Positions 5,922 through 13,064 of a stretch of DNA of 14,639 bases are shown here, piece by piece; position 1 is the stretch's first letter, and each line of letters begins with the position of its first letter. Source of the DNA: SMTZ1-83 sp048884925 (GTDB lineage: Archaea > Asgardarchaeota > Thorarchaeia > Thorarchaeales > Thorarchaeaceae); contig JBHLQK010000056.1 of the NCBI GenBank assembly GCA_048884925.1, positions 1-14,639 of the forward strand. Direction: 5' to 3'. The notes beneath the pieces are model-generated. The model was not told the origin of the DNA, did not search any database, and saw only the letters and a list, made by a program, of their open reading frames with translations. Both the position numbers and the translations under genes were made by a program.

Positions 5922-6515
5922 GTGATAGAGTACTTGCTGATTGTCTTAGGAGTGCTGATTTTCGGACTTCAGCACAGCGGCATATCGGCTCTCAGGGTCA
6001 AGAACCGAATCATTGACAGATGGGGGAAGGAGGGTTATGCCAGGCTATTCAATGCCACAAGCATTGTTGGGATTGCAGTCGCCTTCATTGCAATGAACTA
6101 CTGGGACTGGTTCTATTTCATTTTAGAACCGGGCCTAATTCAACCATTGCTGTTCTCGTCTGGCGTGGTACTGATCATTATTGGTCTAGTGGTGACTCTG
6201 ATGGCGTCCCGTGTGATATCTGTGAGTACTGTAGCTGACATGAGGACTGACCGTCAAGCCAAGCTTGTTACAGACGGCATATATTCCCGCATTAGACACC
6301 CCCTTTATCTAGCCACTATCCTGCTGCTCCTAGGACTTGCTGCAGTCTATCCTTTTGACAGGGTCATAGTCTTCTCGATTGCATTGTCTGTCTATGTGAT
6401 CATTGGAGCGTATCTCGAGGAAAGAAAGCTAGTCATACACTATGGCCAAGAATATCTCGAGTATCGCAAGCAAGCTGGATTCATGCTGCCTCGCATTAGG
6501 AGTTCTCAGGCCTGA
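5922..6515 (+). CDS. Integral membrane methyltransferase (ICMT/PEMT-like, NnrU/MddA type)
   Basis: Likely an SAM-dependent membrane methyltransferase of the isoprenylcysteine carboxyl methyltransferase / phospholipid methyltransferase superfamily. It has 197 residues with about five hydrophobic spans (roughly 2-17, 43-62, 74-97, 127-142, 147-164). The SAM-site signature is TDGIYSRIRHPLYLAT (117-132), with RHP at 125-127. The matching C-terminal half is EERKL...YGQEYLEYRK (166-183). The N-terminal segment (LQHSGISALRVKNR, then RLFNATS) recalls the NnrU/methanethiol methyltransferase MddA branch more than eukaryotic ICMT. The substrate cannot be told: it could be a thiol, a lipid or a prenylated cysteine. 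The start is GTG at 5922, close behind a predicted transcription start, so the mRNA may have almost no leader. The stop is TGA. It is convergent with the next gene, with 5 bases between them. Confidence 0.85.
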   Translation: MIEYLLIVLGVLIFGLQHSGISALRVKNRIIDRWGKEGYARLFNATSIVGIAVAFIAMNYWDWFYFILEPGLIQPLLFSSGVVLIIIGLVVTLMASRVISVSTVADMRTDRQAKLVTDGIYSRIRHPLYLATILLLLGLAAVYPFDRVIVFSIALSVYVIIGAYLEERKLVIHYGQEYLEYRKQAGFMLPRIRSSQA

Positions 6516-6520
6516 AACCG

Positions 6521-6958
6521 CTATGGTATGATTTTCGATAGATGCCGTGCTCTCTTGACTGCTGCAGCTGACACCTGGTGGACCACTCCTTTTTCAACAA
6601 CATAGTGGTCAGTTTCCACCTCTGGAGTGAAGTGGCGTTTGATGTCCTCTACTAGAAAATGAAGCTGAACGCAATGAGGGCTCCCGTCCACAGTTAATAC
6701 CGTCAATCTATCTAATTGCGAGTATCTCACAATCGAACCAATCTTGAAACCGGCCTGATTCGCATGGGTTTCCTCCAGGCAGACACTGAGGACCGCATAT
6801 CCCCCATTCTTCTCTCGATGCTTTTCAACGATGTCAGGATAGCGACTGCTCATGCAGCTTCCGATTAAGAGCAGCCTTCCCTTTTCTTTGAGACGCATAT
6901 CTCCAACATTGGTGCACATAAGATGCTCAGAATGGCCACAACTACAGCCCACTACCAT
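6521..6958 (-). CDS. Small Cys-rich hypothetical protein, coupled to the aspartoacylase-like gene
   Basis: Family not firmly recognised. It has 145 residues with cysteines at 5, 7, 15, 35, 60 and 96. CSCGHSEHLMC near the start could bind a metal, or an iron-sulfur cluster with the others. A GRLLLIGSCMSSRYPDIVEKH segment follows, then the motif VDGSPHCVQLHF (90-101). The last third, HYVVEKGVVHQVSAAAVKRAR, has the look of a conserved C-terminal domain. No membrane span. The start ATG at 6958 overlaps the end of the upstream gene by 7 bases and has a strong SD (GCGGAGGAA) inside that gene, so translation is coupled and the two products probably act together. The stop is TAG. Confidence 0.82.
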   Translation of the reverse strand: MVVGCSCGHSEHLMCTNVGDMRLKEKGRLLLIGSCMSSRYPDIVEKHREKNGGYAVLSVCLEETHANQAGFKIGSIVRYSQLDRLTVLTVDGSPHCVQLHFLVEDIKRHFTPEVETDHYVVEKGVVHQVSAAAVKRARHLSKIIP

Positions 6959-7893
6959 TTCCTCCGCGGCGCAGTATCTGAGGGCTGGTCTGCATCTTGC
7001 TCTATAGTCTGATCAACCAACGGTGATGCGATTCTTGCAACCATGTCTCCCTCAAACAGGTAGTTCATCCGACTCAAGGAAACCACCGTGCCGTCATACG
7101 GGCATCTAACTTCAGACTTATCCTGTACAACTCCCAGGATGTCCCCATTCCTTATCTCCTCTCCTAGATTTACGCTTGGAATAAAGAATCCCTCAGTATC
7201 AATGTTGACTTGTCTTGTCCTGCCAGTGTAGACACTAGACGTATCGATACTGTCGCCTGGTATCATATCCTTCATTCTCATGAAGTTTAGAATAGATTCT
7301 CTCACTTCTACCGCGGCTTGCGGTTCTATGCTCTCCCTTTCCCCTCGCATCTCAATGGTAATGACTGGAATGCCCTCATGGGCAGCTTCTGTTGTCAATG
7401 CGCCTCTATTTCCTAGACTTTGCACAACCAGAGGTAGCCCAATTTGCGACGCTAGATTTCTTACATGGATGTACTCTCGATGCATCGCTACAGAATGGCT
7501 GATGCAGGACTGTACTCCGGTCTTTAGATGGATGACATAATCCGCCTGGGAGACTTTTCTCCAAATCTCCCATGCAATTCTCTGCGTAACTGTACCATGC
7601 TCATCACCGGGAAAAACAGTATCCAAATCTTTAGAGTCGAGAGGCGATACCTTTGTACCCAACCTGAATGCAAGAGGACCTGCAACGGGGAGGAGTGTTA
7701 CAGAGCCGTCCACCCGCGAAAGGTCTTGGAGATGTTTCATAATTAAGTAGCTTGCATAGACATCTGTGGCAGAAAGACCGTTGCTGCCGGAGATTATCAG
7801 AACATTAGGCCTGTGCTGACCATAGGTATAGAATCCTAATGTCGTTCCCGTTTTGGCGTCTACGTCTATCGCGTCTACCGTGGGTTTCACCAT
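6952..7893 (-). CDS. Succinylglutamate desuccinylase/aspartoacylase-like protein with degraded active site
   Basis: The fold is that of the AstE/AspA branch of M14 zinc peptidases: an alpha/beta amidohydrolase-like domain followed by a small C-terminal beta domain (VRCPYDGTVVSLS, FEGDMVARI). The usual active-site motifs are changed. The metal-binding GxHGxE loop reads ISGSNGLSA (34-42), so His and Glu appear as Asn38 and Ser41. The DxNRxFPG motif reads DLDTVFPG (89-96). The second metal site DLH reads HLK (122-124). The catalytic-type Glu in ITIEMRG (Glu181) is kept. It is therefore probably not a classical zinc hydrolase and may bind a ligand or have another chemistry. The start ATG at 7893 was chosen because GAAGGTC lies just before it; a TTG at 7911 without SD is the alternative. 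Length is 313 residues, normal for the family. It is coupled to the Cys-rich gene downstream. Confidence 0.82.
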   Translation of the reverse strand: MVKPTVDAIDVDAKTGTTLGFYTYGQHRPNVLIISGSNGLSATDVYASYLIMKHLQDLSRVDGSVTLLPVAGPLAFRLGTKVSPLDSKDLDTVFPGDEHGTVTQRIAWEIWRKVSQADYVIHLKTGVQSCISHSVAMHREYIHVRNLASQIGLPLVVQSLGNRGALTTEAAHEGIPVITIEMRGERESIEPQAAVEVRESILNFMRMKDMIPGDSIDTSSVYTGRTRQVNIDTEGFFIPSVNLGEEIRNGDILGVVQDKSEVRCPYDGTVVSLSRMNYLFEGDMVARIASPLVDQTIEQDADQPSDTAPRRKW

Positions 7894-8027
7894 CAGAAGA
7901 CCTTCTCTCAATTGATGCTAGTACTCGGTTCACAGGAATATGAGTTGGTGTAACACGGTCAAGCGGAAAGGACAGGAGGATACACGTAGAGTTGAATCCG
8001 GCGTTCGCTCCCCGGAATCCAATCGTT

Positions 8028-8705
8028 TCAATCATTATCATAATCCCAGTTGAAGAGATAGACATCAGTTTCAAACTGACGAGCCGCAAATGAGTCATGA
8101 CGCCCAAGAGCATACCTGCTATTCTTTCTGATGTAGTTCTTATCAAACAGGCTTGAGTTGACAGCGCTATGCCTTCTATCACCAATCCATATCGTAGGCG
8201 TACCAGTTTCAACAATATCCAGTCCGACCGACGAATAGAATGGCTCCCAAGCCAAGATTACAACATTCGGTTTGTACGCTCTCAGAGCTTCGATGGCATC
8301 TAAGTTCTCAACCCACTTTGGATATGCGATACCATAATTTCCTATCCGTGCATCGGTTGAAATTATGTTGGTCTTTGTAAAGTCCTTCAAGAATTCAGAT
8401 AGTCTTCCATCCCCACTCATTACCTCTAGAATGGTCCCATTTGGACTTCGACTTTTCAGGTAGCTATTCAGTAGGTCTGCAAGTTCATTGACAAACTCAA
8501 TACTATAGATCTGAAATATCCACCTTCCCCCATCATTTGCTCCACTGCAATATTTCAGGACATCAAACTCCGACTCTACTTTCTCAAAGAAATCCAGGAC
8601 GCGTTGATATGGAAGCAGTTCACTATGTATGTCAATATATTCCGAACTGGATGCTCGCGTCCAACTGTCGCTCATGGAGCGGGTGAATCCGATACTCCTT
8701 TTCAT
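8028..8705 (-). CDS. Class I SAM-dependent methyltransferase-like protein
   Basis: A Rossmann-type methyltransferase fold is suggested by motif I, TILEVMSGDGRLSEFL (91-106, glycine loop S-G-D-G), by an acidic residue at the end of strand 2 (IISTDAR, Asp118), and by a motif IV-like strand NVVILAWEP (147-155). An N-terminal helical region of about 85 residues precedes the fold and a C-terminal 50 residues follow it (IWIGDRRHS, then a run of aromatic and charged residues). The substrate is unknown. The start ATG at 8705 was chosen, with AAGGAT just upstream; a TTG at 8726 has no SD, and the frame stays open further upstream without an ATG/GTG. The stop is TGA. A 134-base gap separates it from the next - strand gene. 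It is divergent from leuS. Confidence 0.75.
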   Translation of the reverse strand: MKRSIGFTRSMSDSWTRASSSEYIDIHSELLPYQRVLDFFEKVESEFDVLKYCSGANDGGRWIFQIYSIEFVNELADLLNSYLKSRSPNGTILEVMSGDGRLSEFLKDFTKTNIISTDARIGNYGIAYPKWVENLDAIEALRAYKPNVVILAWEPFYSSVGLDIVETGTPTIWIGDRRHSAVNSSLFDKNYIRKNSRYALGRHDSFAARQFETDVYLFNWDYDND

Positions 8706-8843
8706 TCTATCCTTGGCGGCCTGCAAGTCATGGTCAAATCCAGTTGTCCAAAGCTCTAATAAGGGGCGGTAACGTGAACAGCTTTGAGTGAGCCAGGATG
8801 GATTGCGTTCTCGATTATTAGAACGAATGACTTTTGCGTGTCC

Positions 8844-8849
8844 TTTATA
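8844..8849 (+). promoter_or_regulatory. TATA element of leuS
   Basis: TTTATA within CCTTTATAGC. A start about 26 bases on, near 8872, gives a leader of about 33 bases before the leuS ATG. No amino-acid-sensing leader structure was noticed in the leader. Confidence 0.5.
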
Positions 8850-8905
8850 GCGGGTACTATTTACGGCTCTACTAGCACTTCAAGAATGAACAGAGGCATC
8901 CAGAG

Positions 8906-11806
8906 ATGAGCGAGTCAGCCAAGATTGAGAAGAAGTGGCAGAAACGATGGGCGAAGGATCGCATATTTGAAGTGGATCCTGACCCGAAACTCAAGAAGTT
9001 CTTCCTAACTGTACCCTATCCTTATCCCAATGGTGCTTTACATATAGGGCATGGTAGAACGTATACAGTGGGAGATCTAATTGCACGATATAAGCGAATG
9101 CGAGGATTCAATGTCCTGTATCCAATGGCATCTCACATTACGGGCACACCAATCTTGGGTATGGTAGACAGAGTCAAGAATGGGGATCCTGAAGCAATTG
9201 AGCAGTACAAGCGTGATCTTCGGGTGTATCTAGATAGCGAGGAAGAGGTCGATGCTCAGGTAAAGAAGTTCACAGATCCTTGGGTCACAGTTTGGTTCTT
9301 CGCAGATGCAATCTCCGCTGATTTCAAGGCTCTAGGGTACAGTATTGACTGGCGACGCAAGTTCACAACCGGGGATGATATCTATAATCGCTTCATCACA
9401 TGGCAGTATCAGAAATTCATGGACCTGAACTACATAAAGAAAGGGTCTCATCCACTGTTGTATTGTCCAAACTGCGGAAACCCAGTTGGTGAGGATGACT
9501 TGCTAGAGGGCATTACTGCGAAGGTCAAGGAATTCACTGGGATAAAATACCCCTTCGAAGACGGATATCTTGTCGCCGCAACCTTACGGCCTGAAACTAC
9601 CTTTGGTATAACCAACATGTGGATTAATCCCACCGCTGAGTATGTCAAGGCCAATGTCAATGGAGAGAAATGGATCGTTTCCTCCGCTGCAGTAGAGAAG
9701 TTGAAGCTGCAGGCAAAGGATGTAGAAATCCTGGAAAAAATCCCTGGTTCCAAGATTGTTGGCAAATCATGCAAGACAGTTCATGACGGTCGAAACATTC
9801 CAATCCTTCCAGCAGATTTCGTGGATGTGGATAATGCCACAGGAGTTGTATATTCTGTCCCTGGTCACGCGCCCTATGACTACATCGCTTTGCGGGATCT
9901 AAGGGATGATCCAACGGACTTGGAGGCATATGGAATCTCAGCGGATGATGTGCAAAAGATCGAGATTGTAATGATGATCGAGATCGAGGGTGGGAGCGAA
10001 TTCCTAACAAAGGACACCGTTGAGAAACTTGGAGTAGCTTCACAGAAGGACAATGAGAAGCTGGAAGAGGCTACTCAGGAAGTCTACAAGGCTGAGTTCT
10101 ATGATGGAGTCATGATGGAAAACTGTGGACCTTTCTCAGGCCGAAAAGTGAGTGGAGTCAAGGACGATGTTGTTGCGTGGCTAAAGTCGCAGAATCTAGG
10201 TGACGTGTTCTACGAACCCGATGAACGGCCTGTCGTCTGCAAGTGCGGGACTGATGTGCAGATTGCTGTCTTGGCTGGGCAATGGTTCTTGGACTATGAG
10301 AGCCCCGGATGGAAGGATAAAGCCTGGGATGCATTGAATACAATGGCAATAATCCCCGATAACTTCAGAATCATGTTTGAGTCAACATTCCACTGGCTAG
10401 CTCAGAGACCGTGTGCAAGGAGAAGAGGAATTGGGACTCCTTTGCCCTTTGACCACGATTGGATTATAGAAGCTCTATCTGACTCAACTATATACATGGC
10501 CTTCTATACGATTGCTCACAAAATAACTGAGAACAAGCTAAAGCCAGAACAACTAACACTGAGTTTCTTCGACTATGTCTTTCTGAGCAAAGGGAAAGTC
10601 GAGAAGGTAGCAGAGGAAACAGGAGTTGCATCTGATCTGCTGAAATCTATGCACGAGGAATTCCTGTATTGGTATCCAAACGACCAGCGGCATACCGCTC
10701 CATCACACATCTCGAACCATCTCAGCTTTGCGATTTTCCATCATGCGGCAATCTTTCCGAAAAAACACTGGATTCAATGCATAAGTCTCAATGAGCATAT
10801 GAACATGGAAGGCGGAAAGATGTCCAAGAGCAAGGGCAACACAATTCCTCTTGGAGAGATACCCAAGAAATACGGGGCTGATGTCTTCAGGACCTATGTT
10901 GTTTCAGCTGCTGAACCAGGCAGTCTGATGGACTGGCGAGAGCGTGATGTTCCAGCTGTAAGGAATCGCATTCGGCAGTTCAGTGAAATCATGAAGAGGT
11001 ACTCAAAGAAGACACCCAAGGCTTACTCCAAGAAGGACAAACCAACAGAGATCACTCGATGGATTTTGTCTCGAGTCAACTCAATAGTACAGGAGTGTAC
11101 GGACTACTTAGATAACTTCAGGATTAGAGACTACGCTATCACAGTGATGTCGGAAATGATTCGTGTAGTAAATCACTACTTGAAACGTCAAGTGCCAAAG
11201 GAAGAACGCGATGCGACAATGGCCTACGTGTGCGATAAATGGGTCCGGTTGATTGCACCAATGACTCCCCATGTCAGTGAGGAGTTCTGGTCCAAAATGG
11301 ACCGCGAAGGGTTCGTTTCAGTAGCTGAATGGCCTAAGGTGGACAAGAAGATGATTGACCCTTCAGCTGAACTGGCCCAGCAGGTAGTCGAAGCCACGGT
11401 CAGGGACATTCGAGAGATTACAAAGCTGCTGAAAGACAAGAAGGTGTCTCATGTACACATCTACGTAGCGCCTGAATGGATGTTCCAAGCCATGAATAGC
11501 ATAAGGAATGATGAAGTTTCTTTGATTGTTGGAGACATCATGAAGCATTTGATGTCAAATCCAGACTTCCGCAAACACGGACAACAAGTCAAGGGTATCG
11601 TAGATCGAATTGCAAAAGAAAATGGACTATGGGACCACTCAGAGAGCGCGAAGGATGAGATGTCTGTTCTGAAGGACTCTGCAATTCATATCTCCTCCGA
11701 GATTGGCATGAAGGTGACCATTCATGAAGCAGCAAAGCCAGCATATGATCCTCAGAGCAAAGCGAGATTCGCATTGCCAGGCAGAGTTTCTCTATTCTTG
11801 GAGTAG
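8906..11806 (+). CDS. leuS: Leucyl-tRNA synthetase, archaeal/eukaryal type
   Basis: Attaches leucine to tRNA-Leu in the cytoplasm. It has 966 residues, normal for the archaeal/eukaryal form. Class I motifs: PNGALHIGHG (41-50, HIGH at 46-49) and MSKSKGN with Lys638 of KMSKS. The inserted CP1 editing domain carries TLRPETTFG (226-234). A zinc-knuckle pair, CPNC at 187-190, precedes it. The archaeal LeuRS signatures VVCKCGTDVQIAVLAGQWF and EALSDSTIYMAFYTIAHK are present. The anticodon-binding helical domain and the C-terminal LeuRS extension follow. The ATG at 8906 starts the family homology. The stop TAG touches the ATG of the barstar-like gene, so the two are likely translated from one mRNA. 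Confidence 0.97.
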   Translation: MSESAKIEKKWQKRWAKDRIFEVDPDPKLKKFFLTVPYPYPNGALHIGHGRTYTVGDLIARYKRMRGFNVLYPMASHITGTPILGMVDRVKNGDPEAIEQYKRDLRVYLDSEEEVDAQVKKFTDPWVTVWFFADAISADFKALGYSIDWRRKFTTGDDIYNRFITWQYQKFMDLNYIKKGSHPLLYCPNCGNPVGEDDLLEGITAKVKEFTGIKYPFEDGYLVAATLRPETTFGITNMWINPTAEYVKANVNGEKWIVSSAAVEKLKLQAKDVEILEKIPGSKIVGKSCKTVHDGRNIPILPADFVDVDNATGVVYSVPGHAPYDYIALRDLRDDPTDLEAYGISADDVQKIEIVMMIEIEGGSEFLTKDTVEKLGVASQKDNEKLEEATQEVYKAEFYDGVMMENCGPFSGRKVSGVKDDVVAWLKSQNLGDVFYEPDERPVVCKCGTDVQIAVLAGQWFLDYESPGWKDKAWDALNTMAIIPDNFRIMFESTFHWLAQRPCARRRGIGTPLPFDHDWIIEALSDSTIYMAFYTIAHKITENKLKPEQLTLSFFDYVFLSKGKVEKVAEETGVASDLLKSMHEEFLYWYPNDQRHTAPSHISNHLSFAIFHHAAIFPKKHWIQCISLNEHMNMEGGKMSKSKGNTIPLGEIPKKYGADVFRTYVVSAAEPGSLMDWRERDVPAVRNRIRQFSEIMKRYSKKTPKAYSKKDKPTEITRWILSRVNSIVQECTDYLDNFRIRDYAITVMSEMIRVVNHYLKRQVPKEERDATMAYVCDKWVRLIAPMTPHVSEEFWSKMDREGFVSVAEWPKVDKKMIDPSAELAQQVVEATVRDIREITKLLKDKKVSHVHIYVAPEWMFQAMNSIRNDEVSLIVGDIMKHLMSNPDFRKHGQQVKGIVDRIAKENGLWDHSESAKDEMSVLKDSAIHISSEIGMKVTIHEAAKPAYDPQSKARFALPGRVSLFLE

Positions 11807-12099
11807 ATGATTTGCCTGGCAACCAAGGAATTTGTCATTGAAGGACACAACATGAAATCAATGGATGAGTCTTGGGACGAAATTCAGAACGTCCTTGCAT
11901 CAGGATTCCTGTTCCTCGGAAGGAATCTTGATGCCTTCAGAGATATCCTTCGTGGTGGCTTTGATGCATTTGAGGAAGATGAGCCTATACGGCTGAAGTT
12001 TTCCACAGAAACTATGCCAAGCGATATATTCCTGAGAGTTTAATCCGGAAGATTCTACGGATTATCCAGGAGAGTCCTAATGTCGAGCTCATTAACTAA
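11807..12099 (+). pseudogene. Barstar-family (barnase-inhibitor-like) gene with apparent -1 frameshift
   Basis: The first frame (ATG 11807, touching the leuS stop) reads 78 residues to TAA at 12041-12043. Its body matches barstar: FVIEGHNMKSMDE..., then FLGRNLDAFRDILRGGFDAF (37-56), compared with the hallmark YGxNLDALWDxLTG, then the strand IRLKF. After Phe65 the match fades (STETMPSDIFLRV). One base back, in the -1 frame, from 12001 to TAA ending at 12099, the protein continues as FHRNYAKRYIPESLIRKILR then IIQESPNVELIN: the helix and last strand expected of barstar. The joined product is about 97 residues, against about 90 for barstar. The switch falls at TTTT (11999-12002), so one lost T, real or from sequencing, explains it. 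If real, the truncated product lacks the last helix and strand. Barstars inhibit secreted or toxin RNases; no such partner is seen nearby. Confidence 0.7.
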
Positions 12100-12215
12100 T
12101 ATGATCCCGCATATAGCGTGGAATCCTATGCAAAGGTAGATAGTTCTTAGTCTTCCCTCTCATATGTTGCACGAATCTCTAGTGCCCGAAAAAGGTGTCC
12201 AGAATCCTTATAGCC

Positions 12216-12231
12216 TCAAATAGAAATTTGA
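12216..12231. repeat. Inverted repeat TCAAAT-AGAA-ATTTGA before the ABC exporter
   Basis: A perfect 6-bp inverted repeat with a 4-base spacer. It sits just after a possible TATA element (CTTATAG, 12208-12214), and a second weak AT-rich element lies at 12244-12251. Position suits a repressor site for the ABC genes. The rest of 12100-12263 shows nothing else I can name. Confidence 0.35.
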
Positions 12232-12287
12232 TTGGATAGTGGTCTAAATAATCGTCTGCTGGTTTGGGGGCCGTAGCACTGACAGCA

Positions 12288-13064
12288 GTGAACATCAAGA
12301 ACTTGGTCAAAACATTCGGAAGTCTCCGTGCTGTCGACGGACTCTCCTTTGAAGTGCGTGAAGGTGAAATCTATGGGCTACTTGGACCAAATGGTGCTGG
12401 CAAGACGACCACAATCAGAATAATAATGGGTCTTCTAAATCCAGATTCTGGAAGTGTCGATGTATATGGCCACAATCCCGTTGAAGAATCATACGAGGTG
12501 AAGAAGAAAGTTGGGTATGTGCCAGAGACTCAGCTTCTCTATGATTCATTGACTCCCCAGGAGCTTTTTGAATTCGTCGCGTCTGTGAGGGGCTTGCCAT
12601 TCATCAAGACAAGTGCGCGTGTGAACAAGCTCGTAAGAGCACTTGACTTCTCCAAATACTATAGCCAGATGATTCTCACACTTTCGGCTGGGAGTCGACA
12701 GAAGGTGATGCTCATCATTGCAATGCTTCATGCTCCACGTCTGCTCATTCTTGACGAGCCATTTTCTGGGCTCGATGTTCGAAGCACGAGGATCATGAAG
12801 AGTGTGCTTCAACAGCATTCACAAGATGGAGGCTCTGTGCTTTTCAGTACCCATGTCATGGAGGTAGCTGAAGACCTGTGTGACCGTGTAGGAATCATTG
12901 ACGAGGGCAGGCTGGTCGCAGAAGGCGCACTTCCGGAACTCAAACTGCAAGCTAGTCAAGAGAAAGCAAGTCTTGAACAGGTCTTCCTGCGGCTCACCCA
13001 CCAAGAGGATGAAGTCAGGGACGGTGTGGAGGTATTGAGGGGGGCGTTTTCTGAATCTGAGTAA
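12288..13064 (+). CDS. ABC transporter ATP-binding protein (ABC-2 exporter type)
   Basis: This ATPase powers the membrane partner encoded next. Numbered from GTG 12288 it has 258 residues. Walker A is GPNGAGKTTT (33-42), the Q-loop region is GYVPETQLLYDSLTPQE (76-92) with Glu in place of Gln, the signature is LSAGSRQKV (132-140, canonical LSGGQ altered), Walker B is LLILDEPFSGLD (152-163), and the H-loop is STHVMEVAEDL (187-197). These variants fit the ABC-2/CcmA-like export ATPases. The start is uncertain. GTG 12288 gives the usual MNIKNLVKTFG opening; a TTG at 12264 adds 8 residues. Neither has a clear SD. The stop TAA at 13062-13064 lies past the likely start of the permease, so the genes overlap and are coupled. 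The substrate is unknown. Confidence 0.92.
   Translation: MNIKNLVKTFGSLRAVDGLSFEVREGEIYGLLGPNGAGKTTTIRIIMGLLNPDSGSVDVYGHNPVEESYEVKKKVGYVPETQLLYDSLTPQELFEFVASVRGLPFIKTSARVNKLVRALDFSKYYSQMILTLSAGSRQKVMLIIAMLHAPRLLILDEPFSGLDVRSTRIMKSVLQQHSQDGGSVLFSTHVMEVAEDLCDRVGIIDEGRLVAEGALPELKLQASQEKASLEQVFLRLTHQEDEVRDGVEVLRGAFSESE

Noticed and set aside
7805..8215. A 136-codon minus-strand frame spanning the gap between the aspartoacylase-like and methyltransferase genes
   Set aside because: It overlaps both well-supported genes in another frame, and its last part is Arg-rich and low quality (RRDRRRRQNG). An ATGATTGA overlap could couple a shorter version, but there is no recognisable domain.
9448..10349. 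Minus-strand frames inside leuS
   Set aside because: leuS is certain over this range; these frames have low-complexity His/Pro/Arg/Ser composition and no start signals.
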